Shown here: piece by piece, positions 7,793 to 15,334 of the stretch
Layout of the letters: each line of letters starts with the position of its first letter
How positions within the stretch are numbered: the stretch's first letter is position 1
From: an uncultured Eubacteriales bacterium
GTDB lineage: Bacteria > Bacillota > Clostridia > Christensenellales > CAG-138
Reading direction: 5' to 3'
Assembly: GCA_900544555.1 (NCBI GenBank)
Contig: UQWD01000001.1
Location: 186,001-250,000 of the forward strand
DNA length: 64,000 bases
Position numbers and translations under genes: made by a program
The notes under the pieces: generated by a model
The model's database searches: none
Seen by the model: the letters and a program-made list of their open reading frames with translations, nothing else
Told to the model about the DNA's origin: nothing

Positions 7793-9227
7793 TCACGCGA
7801 TAGGGTAAGAAATTAAAGTCGAAAAAAAGCAATAATCCGAACCGAAAGTTTCCTTGATTTCATCAAAGTTTACGGTACCGTCCTTATAGTTGAAGGTAAA
7901 CACAAGCCTATCGTCATAAACATACACCGCATTGATAAAGGGTTCAATCATCCGCTGCCGTTCTTCCAGCTTGATAATGTCCATCGTGCGTTACTTCTGC
8001 ATGAAGAAGGTGACTTGCTCCCGTGTGAGAATGTCTTCTCCATTTCTTCCTGTAAAATATAGATTTCCAGCTTGCTCTTATTGTCCTTCAAATCAGCCGA
8101 TTTTTGGTGAAGGAGGTCTAAATGCCCTGCTGGATGGCGTTGAGCCTTTTGTCAATGGCCCGCTCTGTTTCGGCAAGCTGCTGTTTCAGCGTCGGGAGGT
8201 TGGTGTTTTCCTTGCGCTGCAAGTTTATCACAACATCAATAATATAGTTGAAAATGGCATCATCGTGGAGCATGTCCACCATTTCATTGACGATAATGTC
8301 CTCAATCCAGTTTTTGCGTACCGACTTTTTTTGCAGCCCCTAAGCTTTTTTACACTGACGCATTTGTAATACTGGTGGATACCGTTGCGGCCTGTACCGC
8401 TCTCGCCCACCATGAACACAACGGCCGCAAAATAGCTTGGTGGTCAATATGTCTGTTCCTCTGCCGCCTTGAAGCGGGCAGAGACTTTTTATTCTTTTTT
8501 ATTCGCTCTAGCGCCTTCTCAAAAATAGGCTTTTTGATAATGACGGAATACCGTCCTCCATCATAATATCCCGGTAGCGGTATTCGCCAAAATAGCGGCG
8601 GTTTTTGAGCGCCGCTTCACGGCATCTATCCCCAAAGGCTTGCCACGGTTTGTTAAGATACCCTGTTCATCGAACCAGTCCACAAGTACCTTGATGGTCG
8701 CACCGTCCGCCTAACTTTGAAATGCGGCGCGGACAATTATTGCTTTGGAGTGGTCAAACTGAAAATACTGTTCCTCGTCAATGACATAGCCCACCGGAAT
8801 ACCGCCGCCGTTGTATTTGCACTTAAAGGCGTTTTCCGTCAATCCCCGGATTACCTTTTCAGATAGTTCCGCGCTGTAATACTCGGCATACCCTTCCAGA
8901 ATGGATTCGAGCAAAATCCCGGTGGAGTCCTCCGAGATCTGCTCGCTAGCGGATATGACGCGCACGCCGTATTTCTTGAGTGTGTTTTTCTATTGGGCGC
9001 TGTCGTAGCGGTTCCGGGCGAACCTGTCCAGCTTCCAGACAATCACAACATCAAACAGGCCATATGCGCTGTCCTTCACCATGCGCTGGAAGTCAGGGCG
9101 GTTGTCGGTCTTGGCTGACAAAGCCCGGTCAACATAGGTTGCTAACAGGGTGATGCCGAAGCTGGCCCTCAACGCTTTCTACGCGCTGGCTGTCGGAGGA
9201 ATACCGGGCATAAATGACACCCTTCAT
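7793..9227 (-). pseudogene. Large serine recombinase, broken by several frameshifts
   Basis: Starts ATG 9227 with MKGVIYARYSSDSQR, the resolvase N-terminus with its catalytic serine, but the frame fails after VEGQLR. Pieces then continue in different frames: ATYVDRALSAKTDNRPDF and VIVWKLDRFARNRYDS (~9140-8990), VISASEQISEDSTGILLESI and GGGIPVGYVID (8965-8711, recombinase domain), a C-terminal zinc-ribbon/coiled-coil remnant, and INAVYVYDDRLVFTFNYKDG at 7984-7793, the usual C-terminal end of such enzymes. Total span matches a ~480-550-residue integrase of the TnpX/Tn4451 kind. It would excise and integrate the element; at least four lesions make it inactive. Its start overlaps the SAP gene stop (ATGA). 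Confidence 0.85.
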
Positions 9228-9820
9228 TTTTTGGCCTCATGCGTATCGGCTGTCAATGCGGCGAGGTCAGACTTTTCATATTGATTGCTCCCCGGCAGTC
9301 CTTTTTTATGCTTCCAGCACTGTATTGCATCCTGTAAAGAACGCCCCTTGTTATCGTCAAAGAATGCACGGATATAGGTGTTGTACTCAAACTGCCTGTC
9401 AATCGTGGTCTTAACTTTCTTCTTATCTTCCATAATATCGTGGTAAGCAGCAATAGCCTGCTCATAGGTCTTTCCTGCGTTGTTTTTCAGCCACTTCTGA
9501 AAAGCAACATTGAACGAAAATCCTTTTCCAATTCTATGCCTGAAAAAAGTGCGGTGCTTTTCAGTGCATATAAAGTTCGGTTCAATTAAGGTGTTTTCTT
9601 CAATAAGACCAACATCTGTTTTCGGTTTCGATATGCATACGGCAGACAATATTTCACCCGTATCCAGATAGTGGGCAATTCTCTCCGTTAGTTCAATTTT
9701 TCCCCCAGAGATAGGCAAGCCATTGGCTTTGCAAAAGGCCACCAGTTCCTCTTTGAGATAGTAAAAGCTGAGGAATGTCTCACTATCCAAACTCTTATGC
9801 AAATCAGGACGACTGTTCAT
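9224..9820 (-). CDS. SAP-domain / DUF6434-like protein, 198 aa
   Basis: Residues ~15-55 (FLSFYYLKEELVAFCKANGL...KIELTERIAHYLDTG) fit a SAP motif, a small helix-extended loop-helix DNA-binding module. The second part (ENTLIEPNFICTEKHRTFF, GKGFSFNVAFQKWLKNNAGK) matches what I recall of DUF6434, followed by a basic helical tail. AGGAGG lies five bases before the ATG. The start overlaps the upstream XRE gene and the stop overlaps the recombinase start, so the three form one translationally coupled operon. A role as accessory DNA-binding factor for recombination is inference. Confidence 0.7.
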   Translation of the reverse strand: MNSRPDLHKSLDSETFLSFYYLKEELVAFCKANGLPISGGKIELTERIAHYLDTGEILSAVCISKPKTDVGLIEENTLIEPNFICTEKHRTFFRHRIGKGFSFNVAFQKWLKNNAGKTYEQAIAAYHDIMEDKKKVKTTIDRQFEYNTYIRAFFDDNKGRSLQDAIQCWKHKKGLPGSNQYEKSDLAALTADTHEAKK

Positions 9821-10181
9821 TTTTGCCTCCTATCATCTGCATCATGGTATCCTTCAACCGAGCGCTCATGGGGGAATTTGGGTCAAAGCACATTTCCACA
9901 AACTGCGCCCATTCCTTTTCATCCTTGATGAGCGCCTTGAACGCCTGCGGCTCATACTTGTACAGCTTACCCTGCGGACTGTCGGTGCGCCCGAAGATGT
10001 AATCCAGCGAAACATCAAAGTAATCGGCGTACCATAGCAGGGTCTTGTATGGCGCTTCCGCTTTCCCGGTTTCGTAGCGGTAGATGCCGGACTGTGTGGC
10101 TTCCAGCATTTCCGCAACCTGTTTCTGTGAAAGGCCGAGGCCCTCCCGCAAGGTGCGCAATCTGCTCCCAACCATGCTCAT
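9804..10181 (-). CDS. XRE-family transcriptional regulator, 125 aa
   Basis: Residues ~6-62 form an HTH_3 domain (RLRTLREGLGLSQKQVAEMLEATQSGIYRYETGKAEAPYKTLLWYADYFDV in sequence order, quoted in parts: GLSQKQVAEML is the helix-turn-helix). After DYIFGR the C-terminal half (EWAQFVEMCFDPNSPMSARLKD) is helical and may hold the effector or dimer part. AAGGGGG precedes ATG 10181. First gene of the XRE-SAP-recombinase operon, so it probably represses its own promoter and controls recombinase expression, as in many integrative elements. Confidence 0.85.
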   Translation of the reverse strand: MSMVGSRLRTLREGLGLSQKQVAEMLEATQSGIYRYETGKAEAPYKTLLWYADYFDVSLDYIFGRTDSPQGKLYKYEPQAFKALIKDEKEWAQFVEMCFDPNSPMSARLKDTMMQMIGGKNEQSS

Positions 10182-10365
10182 GTGATAACCCCCTTTGTAT
10201 TACTTCTATTATACACGAAAAACGCCAGTTGGTAAAGGATGAAAACGAATAGCATTAACGCTTATTACGAGTGAGATAGCAGCAAATCAAATAGGCGATA
10301 GCCGCATGATTTGCAGATACAAGGCAGGATAAAGCGCAGTAGTTTTACCTTGTGTATAGACACTA

Positions 10366-10388
10366 CTTCAGGTCAAGTTGACCCGAAG
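10366..10388. repeat. GGGTCAA-type palindrome, copy 1
   Basis: CTTCAGGTCAA, central G, TTGACCCGAAG: 11-bp arms with one mismatch. Nearly the same palindrome occurs at 10,712, 12,943 and 13,522. This copy is 185 bp upstream of the XRE start, so it ends the segment between the regulator operon and the oriT-like site. Confidence 0.8.
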
Positions 10389-10424
10389 TGGTGTGCGGGG
10401 TATCGAAAGGTGTATCCAGTTTGG

Positions 10425-10462
10425 CACACGACTTTGCGAAGCAAAGTGTAAGTGTTATACCC
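10425..10462 (+). other. Candidate oriT of MobQ (RSF1010-like) type
   Basis: ACTTTGC-GAA-GCAAAGT (10,431-10,447) is a perfect inverted repeat followed directly by GTAAGTGTTATACCC. RSF1010/R1162 oriT has the same layout: an inverted repeat with a GAA-containing loop, then GGTAAGTGCGCCCT, nicked within it. The match in order, loop and GTAAGTG is what I see; function is inferred. No relaxase gene lies in the window, so transfer would need one in trans or the element has lost it. Confidence 0.5.
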
Positions 10463-10655
10463 GTAATGCCGGGAGACGCGAAAAACGTGTGGCCACAGAT
10501 GGGCCACTGGATTTGAAGCAGCCCGAAAACGGGCCGGGATTTTTAAGCAGGGGCGAGGCAAACCGGGGCCTGTTTTCAGTGACGTATGGCGTTTATGTCC
10601 GTCCTCTGGTCTGATCCGCGCTGACAGGTGAAGATCGTTCCCCATTATAAGAAAA

Positions 10656-10688
10656 GGGTGGGTAAGCCGCAAGGAGGCTTACCAGCCC
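10656..10688 (-). terminator. Terminator-like stem-loop
   Basis: GGTAAGCC pairs with GGCTTACC over a 7-base loop, extended by GGG/CCC. On the minus strand TTTTCTT follows. Confidence 0.45.
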
Positions 10689-10711
10689 TTGATTGCCCAA
10701 TAGCAAAAAGC

Positions 10712-10742
10712 AGAACATCGGGCCAAGTTGGCCCGATGTTCT
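10712..10742 (-). terminator. GGGCCAA-type palindrome, copy 2, likely terminator
   Basis: Perfect 15-bp arms (AGAACATCGGGCCAA) around one G. It lies 18 bp past the stop of the minus-strand gene at 10,761, and GCTTTTTG follows on that strand, so it fits an intrinsic terminator. It is the diverged member (GGGCCAA instead of GGGTCAA) of the four-copy family, with compensating changes in both arms. Confidence 0.75.
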
Positions 10743-10760
10743 CAACAATTACTGAAAAAA

Positions 10761-11981
10761 TTATGGCATAGAAGGTTGTCCACGGATAAAGATGCTCTGC
10801 CTTTTTGCAAATAAATTCGCACGTTCTACGAGGTTATAGTCAATTATCTCTGGATTGCCTGAACTGCACTTCAGTAGCGAAATAAACTCATTCAAATCAA
10901 GTAAATGGAAAATAGCCCCCGTTTGCTTCATTGCCTCCATTAACTGAGTCTCAATATCCTTCCAATCACCCCAGTATATAAGTTCAGTAATTAGTACAAT
11001 ACAATGAGGGGGAATTTTTCTAAATACGTTGAGTTCATTGTTTTTAGCATCAAAAATTAACTCTCCCCTTATAAAGGCTTTTGATGCACCAACTAATTGA
11101 GTAATGGCTTTTTTAACTTGTTTTTGAACACCTGCCGTACGCCTTTTTTGGTCGCGGTGGTATCCGGCATTTATAACAGACAAGTCTTTTGCTTCAATAA
11201 GGAAACTCCCACCAGAATAAAATGAAAACACGTCTGTTAATTCTCTCATTTTTTCGCCTATCTTTACTTGCGGACTTTTATAAAGAGTAAGAGGAAATAC
11301 AGACTCTAATGAAGCCCAAATTGCTCGTTCAAATATTTCTCCTTCATTTTCTTCATCAATCGTTATACTATGGCTTTCGTGGGCACTATAAAAATAATTT
11401 TGAAGGATTCTCCACTTTTCGAGGTTGGTATCTATCTTGCAAGTGGATATAATCTGTACGTTGGGATATGTGTTTCTTTTATCGACAGAATATGTAAAGC
11501 AATCAAGCACATGAGATGTCTCAATAACATAGGGTCCTGTATAAAAGTTTTTCACTTGCCCCAAAAAATCCTTAACAGCTTTAGCATTTTGTTCAGACAT
11601 TTTTATATTCGTCCACGCAAGACATACGTCCATCTCATTGTATAAAAACAGCGGAAAAAATCTCTGCTCTAAAGCACGCATTAAGGCATCATGTTCTTCG
11701 CTGTGTTTCTGTAATTTACATATAAAAACAGGGGTATCCGGCATATCCTCAATTTGAACGCCTATGCAAAGGTAATGCTCCTTTATACCAAAAACCAGTT
11801 CCATAGGGCATCCAGAAACAAGCGCTTTTATGCTTGAAGTGGGAGTTTTAATTAGGAAAGCTATCTCATCGCCCCCGTTAGCAGGTACACACCACAGCGA
11901 AAATTCTTCAGATCTCATTTCGTTATAAACTCGCTTACTAGGAATATGCATATAACTTACATCCCTTTCTATATCAAGCAT
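10761..11981 (-). CDS. PD-(D/E)XK nuclease-like cargo protein, 406 aa
   Basis: I do not recognise a named family. The C-terminal half has ERAIWASLESVFP (E219, E226) then RELTDVFSFYSGGSFLIEAKDL, giving D250, E263 and K265 in the D-(x)n-E-x-K order of PD-(D/E)XK nucleases, followed by a basic helix with QKRRTAGVQKQVKKA. The N-terminal 200 residues carry no clear motif. No strong Shine-Dalgarno site precedes ATG 11981, which starts 14 bases after a broken regulator ends, so the pair may once have been coupled. As isolated cargo in a mobile element it could be a restriction-like or defence protein; this is inference. Composition is AT-rich relative to the core genome. Confidence 0.55.
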   Translation of the reverse strand: MLDIERDVSYMHIPSKRVYNEMRSEEFSLWCVPANGGDEIAFLIKTPTSSIKALVSGCPMELVFGIKEHYLCIGVQIEDMPDTPVFICKLQKHSEEHDALMRALEQRFFPLFLYNEMDVCLAWTNIKMSEQNAKAVKDFLGQVKNFYTGPYVIETSHVLDCFTYSVDKRNTYPNVQIISTCKIDTNLEKWRILQNYFYSAHESHSITIDEENEGEIFERAIWASLESVFPLTLYKSPQVKIGEKMRELTDVFSFYSGGSFLIEAKDLSVINAGYHRDQKRRTAGVQKQVKKAITQLVGASKAFIRGELIFDAKNNELNVFRKIPPHCIVLITELIYWGDWKDIETQLMEAMKQTGAIFHLLDLNEFISLLKCSSGNPEIIDYNLVERANLFAKRQSIFIRGQPSMP

Positions 11982-11995
11982 GTTATGTTAGAGAT

Positions 11996-12798
11996 TCAAT
12001 GGTTTCGCTTTCCTCGTTTATTCCCATAACCCTTCAATAACTCCGACCTCCGAGCAATGCGCACAAGCCACTGTTTTTCTTCCTCGGTCAGTTTGTTGTA
12101 GTTCAGCTTGGTCTGCTTGCAGAAAATCACAATCACCTTTTCAGCGTGGCTCCCCTCGAAACGCGCCACTTCCTGAAGGTTCTGTTTGAGTTCCTCCGAG
12201 ACGGTGGTTGTCGGTGCGCTGGTGCTGTCCTATCGGTGAGCAGCCTTTATATCCCCGATGATGCTGTCTATATCCTCATGCACCCGCAGGCAGAATATTG
12301 ATGATCATGGATATGGGAGGCTTGCAGCAAATAGGCGTCCGTGTCCTGTTTGTCGGGTTGGTATTTCTTCATGATCTCCGCCCTGGCTTCGTCCACACAT
12401 GCGTTCAGGTTCTGTATCTGCATGGTGGCGATACCATCGACATAGATTTCGATGTCGGCCAGCAACTTCACGAAATCCTTATGCGCCGCCATTTCACAGA
12501 GCAGACGGGCATTGATTTTACCGTCCTTCAATAACGCGATCATATGATTACTAAATGCAGTTCCTCGGTCTGCGTTTGGGTGATTTTTTGTTTCAGTCAG
12601 CCCCAACAGGTAATCGGTGGACACGCGGTATTTCGCCAGTATCATAATACTGGTGTGGGTGATGTCCTTATCCTCGGTTTCGTAGCTGCCCAAAGCGGAT
12701 TTGGAAATGCCGGTCTGCTTCTCCAACTGCTCCAGCGTCAGGCCATGCGACACCCGCAAATCCTTTAGCTTCTCCTGTATGGTCAAAGCCGTATTCAT
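11996..12798 (-). pseudogene. XRE-family regulator, broken by a frameshift and a stop
   Basis: ATG 12798 begins MNTALTIQEKLKDLRVSHG, and an HTH follows (LEQLEKQTGISKSALGSYE, then TSIMILAKYRVSTDYLLGL). The frame is lost after SHIHDH near 12,296; one base over it continues HEDIDSIIGDIKAAHR, meets an in-frame TAG near 12,230, and runs on as VSEELKQNLQEVARFEG and LTEEEKQWLVRIARRSELLKGYG to a TGA at 11,996. The intact ancestor would be a ~265-residue repressor-like protein with a conserved helical tail. The HTH part may still be made. Confidence 0.75.
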
Positions 12799-12942
12799 CG
12801 CCCTGTTCTCACCTTTCCTAACAGTAGGATTGTCCTTTTGTCCATTATACCATGACTTTCCATAAGCGTGGAAATTTTCAGTGCGCCGCCGGTTTTCCAA
12901 CCTTGCCCGGCCTGTTTTTGCGCTCATTGCGTGATATTTGCC

Positions 12943-12969
12943 CACATCGGGTCAACTTGACCCGATGTG
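12943..12969. repeat. GGGTCAA-type palindrome, copy 3
   Basis: Perfect 13-bp arms (CACATCGGGTCAA) around a central C. It lies 28 bp past the DUF3795 gene stop and ~145 bp before the broken XRE gene on the same strand, i.e. exactly between two modules. No T-run follows on either strand, so termination alone does not explain it. Confidence 0.8.
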
Positions 12970-12996
12970 CTGTCCGTCAAATACAAATAATGTTGA

Positions 12997-13416
12997 TTAG
13001 CGTTCTGCGTTGCCACACTCACTACAAGAGCCATCATGGAGAGAAAAAGCACCGCCGCATTTTGAACATGTCCATTTTTTACGGTCTTGTACCAAAAAGG
13101 CTGCAATACCCTTTTCACGTGCTGCCATACTGTTTTCGACAAGGCTTGTATTATATCTTTTGTTGTAGCTCTTTTCGAGATTTTTAATCAGCTTGCAGGG
13201 AAAGTCGGCACATTCAAAGCAATGTATATATCCCTTGTCCTGTGCGCAACTTTTGATATTGCACTTGCGGCAATGTTCCGGTTTCCCTAAATCGCCTTTC
13301 ACACACCCCTCGCAAGGCTTCCCGTATTTTCGGACACCTACATGCTTATAGCAGACGCAGCAATTCATGCCACAAGGGGCAAGCATAATGTCCTCAATTC
13401 TATCCGGCATTTTCAA
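12997..13416 (-). CDS. DUF3795-type cysteine-rich protein
   Basis: The sequence MLAPCGMNCCVCYKHVG...CEGCVKGDL...CRKCNIKSCAQDKG..HCFECADFPC has the Cys-pair spacing of DUF3795 proteins, which probably bind zinc or another metal. A second CxxC...CxxC zinc ribbon closes the protein (WTCSKCGGAFSLHDGSCSEC). The start is uncertain: GTG 13434, TTG 13416 and ATG 13410 are in frame. I prefer TTG 13416 because AAGGGG sits seven bases before it; the coding difference is six residues at most. A single-gene module bounded by two palindromes in the mobile element. Function unknown. Confidence 0.7.
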   Translation of the reverse strand: MKMPDRIEDIMLAPCGMNCCVCYKHVGVRKYGKPCEGCVKGDLGKPEHCRKCNIKSCAQDKGYIHCFECADFPCKLIKNLEKSYNKRYNTSLVENSMAAREKGIAAFLVQDRKKWTCSKCGGAFSLHDGSCSECGNAER

Positions 13417-13521
13417 GCTGATTCCCCTTACCACTGTTACTGTTTCTATGGTTTAAACCCAATTATAACAGTCGTACGGCATATGCACAATGATATGCAA
13501 AAAGGTCGACTGCAAAGAGCA

Positions 13522-13544
13522 CTTCGGGTCAACTTGACCCGAAG
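13522..13544 (-). terminator. GGGTCAA-type palindrome, copy 4, likely terminator
   Basis: Perfect 11-bp arms (CTTCGGGTCAA) around a central C, starting one base past the stop codon of the minus-strand gene ending at 13,546. On that strand GCTCTTTGC follows. Position fits a transcript end; sequence is one of the four-member family. Confidence 0.75.
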
Positions 13545-13545
13545 G

Positions 13546-13818
13546 CTATTGTCTATCTACCAATACCGCTATCATCAATTCCGTGCCCAGTTTGAAGCCA
13601 CAGGAAAAAGTCCCAAACTGTTCTAGATCGCTGGATTGCATATAGAGATTTTCCTTCACTTGGAACCGCCGGCAATCATCGAGTGACATCTTCTGGATTA
13701 AGTATCGCTTTTCGTCCTCAATCTTGCGGTTGATCTCCCGGCCCTCTGCGCTTTGGATGGGGCGGCGCTCCCACGGGGATATGCGGCCATAATAAAAATC
13801 GGTTAAGATACTGTTCAT
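13546..13818 (-). CDS. DUF6809-type small protein, 90 aa
   Basis: MNSILTDFYYGRISPWERRP, a central helical region (NRKIEDEKRYLIQKMSLDDCRRF) and the end TFSCGFKLGTELMIAVL match what I recall of DUF6809 proteins, which are common cargo next to serine recombinases in clostridial elements. ATG 13818 has GGAGG ten bases upstream and follows the stop of the preceding gene by one base, so the two were coupled. All-helical, soluble, function unknown. Confidence 0.65.
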   Translation of the reverse strand: MNSILTDFYYGRISPWERRPIQSAEGREINRKIEDEKRYLIQKMSLDDCRRFQVKENLYMQSSDLEQFGTFSCGFKLGTELMIAVLVDRQ

Positions 13819-13819
13819 G

Positions 13820-14102
13820 TCACAATTCCTCCCCGCCAACATACAAATCATCCATCCCGACAAACGTCTCTGCGGTCATAATCAGCCCCAGTTTATAACC
13901 ATATACAAGGTTTTTGACTGCGGTTAGCTGGTTGGCTTCACCCTGTGCGTCAACATACTTCTCAAAAAGGTCTTTGTCATCCGCGCCGAGCCTGTCCAAC
14001 AATTTCTGTTCAAACCTGCCACCAACTCAATAACCCTGCCATATTTGGAGTGCTTATCTGGACTTCCGGCGATACGTTAACATATGCAATTCCTCTTGGC
14101 AT
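13820..14102 (-). pseudogene. Frameshifted partner of the DUF6809-type gene
   Basis: ATG 14102 (AAAGGACG upstream) starts MPRGIAYVNVSPEVQIS; one base over, the reading continues YGRVIELVAGLNR, and after one missing base near 14,003 it goes on as LLDRLGADDKDLFEKY ... VYGYKLGLIMTAETF to a TGA at 13,820. The end GYKLG(L)IM resembles GFKLGTELMI of the next gene, so the two are likely paralogues. At least one, probably two frameshifts interrupt it. Confidence 0.6.
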
Positions 14103-14119
14103 AAAATCGTCCTTTCGCA

Positions 14120-14262
14120 ATGTTGTCCCAGCACTGCTTGAAAGGGTTTGCAACGCATTTTATTATATTAACGCTGCATCTGCTTTTGTGCATTTGTCGG
14201 CTGGGGAAGTGGCGTGCATCTTTAGCGAGGTTGCGCCGCTTCCTTTCATTTTTTGAGGTCAT
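14120..14262 (-). repeat. Repeat following an RHH gene, copy B
   Basis: Aligns with copy A at 1516-1650 over ~135 bp with small insertions. In both, the minus strand runs from an RHH stop codon through a GGAAGCGGCG/CGCCACTTCC stem to an AT-rich promoter-like box (TTAATATAATAAAATG here) and the next small gene. Conserved DNA outside coding sequence points to a shared mobile origin. Confidence 0.65.
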
Positions 14263-14425
14263 CCTTCAACTTTAAAATCCCGCGCCGAGCAGCTTCCATT
14301 TTGTTGACATTTTCCTGCTCACAATAAGCATCTAAAATCTGCTTGCACTCTTCGTCATACTTAACTGCCATTCTGTGAGGCTTTGGATTATCCGTCTTAG
14401 GGCCTCTCTTTTTACCTGTTTCCAG
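14246..14425 (-). CDS. Ribbon-helix-helix (CopG-like) protein, 59 aa, probable CTG start
   Basis: RHH protein: KKRGPKTDNPKPHRMAVKYDEE (strand and first turn) then ECKQILDAYCEQENV and KMEAARRGILKLKDDL. The frame is open to a GTG at 14,455, but AGGAGG (14,433-14,438 region) lies inside that extension and sits seven bases before CTG 14,425, which gives METGKKRGPK, collinear with the other two paralogues. CTG initiation is rare, so this is inference from spacing and homology. Third copy of the RHH family in the window. Confidence 0.65.
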   Translation of the reverse strand: METGKKRGPKTDNPKPHRMAVKYDEECKQILDAYCEQENVNKMEAARRGILKLKDDLKK

Positions 14426-14583
14426 TAAAACACCTCCTAACAAAAACAGGATCACCCCAGTTATATGACCGGGTGACCCTATTTATCAAGTGTGCTACTT
14501 AATTATCCCAGATATAACACAAATCCAAACCCTTCGCCAACAGGTACAACCTGTCGTGAGTGGTTCGGATAATGTGGGTTTGG

Positions 14584-14663
14584 TGCGGTCGATGGGACTT
14601 GAACCCATACGGTCTCCCATACGCCCCTCAAACGTACGCGTCTGCCTGTTCCGCCACGACCGC
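14584..14663 (-). tRNA. tRNA-Leu (anticodon GAG)
   Basis: Read on the minus strand: acceptor GCGGTCG/CGACCGC, D arm GGCGGAACAGGCAGACGC, anticodon stem TACGT/GCGTA with loop TTGAGGG (anticodon GAG, reads CUY), a long class II variable arm, T arm with GGTTCAAGTCC, discriminator A. CCA is not encoded. 80 nt long, slightly short for leucine. It marks the boundary between the accessory block and core genes; tRNA genes are frequent integration points. Confidence 0.93.
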
Positions 14664-14809
14664 ATTTATGTTTTTATTTGCCTTGACTATTATAAGGGTT
14701 ATCCTTCCGGTTGTCAACACAAAAGCATCCAGATTATCATCTTTTCATGCGCAAGATATTATGTATAAATAGCAACGTATTTTGAGCTAGCATTGAAAGG
14801 ACGCTTGAT

Positions 14810-15334
14810 ATGGAAGCCGGTAATCAGCCTATATTATGCGAACAGGGAAACCGCTGCGGCAAATGCCCGCCCCAGGGCGACATAGCCATCCGTTTTTGCG
14901 AAACCATAACCCTCCATGAATCGTTTAGCGTTCAGGGCGTAACAGCCCAAAGCGCCTGCATCGCTTACGATACGGATTACATTGGGTATGTTATAGACCG
15001 TTCCACTATGAACGCTCAGCTTCCCTGCGGAGGAACCTGCCCCGTAAACGTATACCGTATAAACCTCATAGGCGCTATTCCCTATATCGTCAGCGCGGGC
15101 CCGGTGTCAAGCGCTCAGGGCGTACCCGTCCCCGTGGGCGCACAGGGCTGCGCGATAGTGAATCAGGTCGTGGGCTATGCGTGCGGGGACGCGCCCGAAA
15201 TACCTGTAATCCGCTATGGTGATGTATCCGCCAGCGTTGAGGTGGAGCCCGCCCCATGCGGGCACGCCAATAAAACCACGCTGACATTTAAAGGCGTTTT
15301 TACCATCAGCATTCCTGCCGAATGCACGCAATAA
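14810..15334 (+). CDS. Hypothetical Cys-rich protein, 174 aa
   Basis: ATG 14810 has GAAAGGACG upstream. Twelve cysteines, several in an N-terminal cluster (CEQGNRCGKCPPQG) and others spaced along a beta-rich, Ala/Val/Gly-rich body (YIVSAGPVSSAQGVPVPVGAQGCAIV), ending in a strand pattern TTLTFKGVFTISI. No signal peptide or membrane segment. I do not recognise it. The composition resembles cross-linked structural proteins, for example spore surface proteins, but that is only a suggestion. Stand-alone gene between the tRNA and a DUF3781 gene. Confidence 0.6.
   Translation: MEAGNQPILCEQGNRCGKCPPQGDIAIRFCETITLHESFSVQGVTAQSACIAYDTDYIGYVIDRSTMNAQLPCGGTCPVNVYRINLIGAIPYIVSAGPVSSAQGVPVPVGAQGCAIVNQVVGYACGDAPEIPVIRYGDVSASVEVEPAPCGHANKTTLTFKGVFTISIPAECTQ

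Larger units (their letters stand above)
10389..10711. other. Non-coding structured region between two palindromes
   Basis: No supported gene. Folds visible by eye: a 7-bp stem with GAA loop followed by GTAAGTG (10,431-10,454), GCCCG-AAAA-CGGGC near 10,520, and an 8-bp stem extended by flanking GGGTG/GCCC at 10,656-10,688 (GGTAAGCC / GGCTTACC). On the minus strand TTTTCTT follows the last stem, terminator-like. Best guess is a transfer origin region with its flanking signals. Confidence 0.5.

Noticed and set aside
7592..7816. 74-codon plus-strand frame
   Set aside because: No ribosome site, no motif, and it runs into the recombinase remnant on the other strand.
10373..10672. Overlapping frames on both strands in the oriT-like region
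   Set aside because: They read through palindromes and stems; no start signals.
10389..10711. Group II intron remnant
   Set aside because: No domain V hairpin and no reverse-transcriptase fragment; the GTAAGTG context fits an oriT better.
14490..14772. Plus-strand frames across the tRNA
   Set aside because: They are antisense to tRNA-Leu(GAG).
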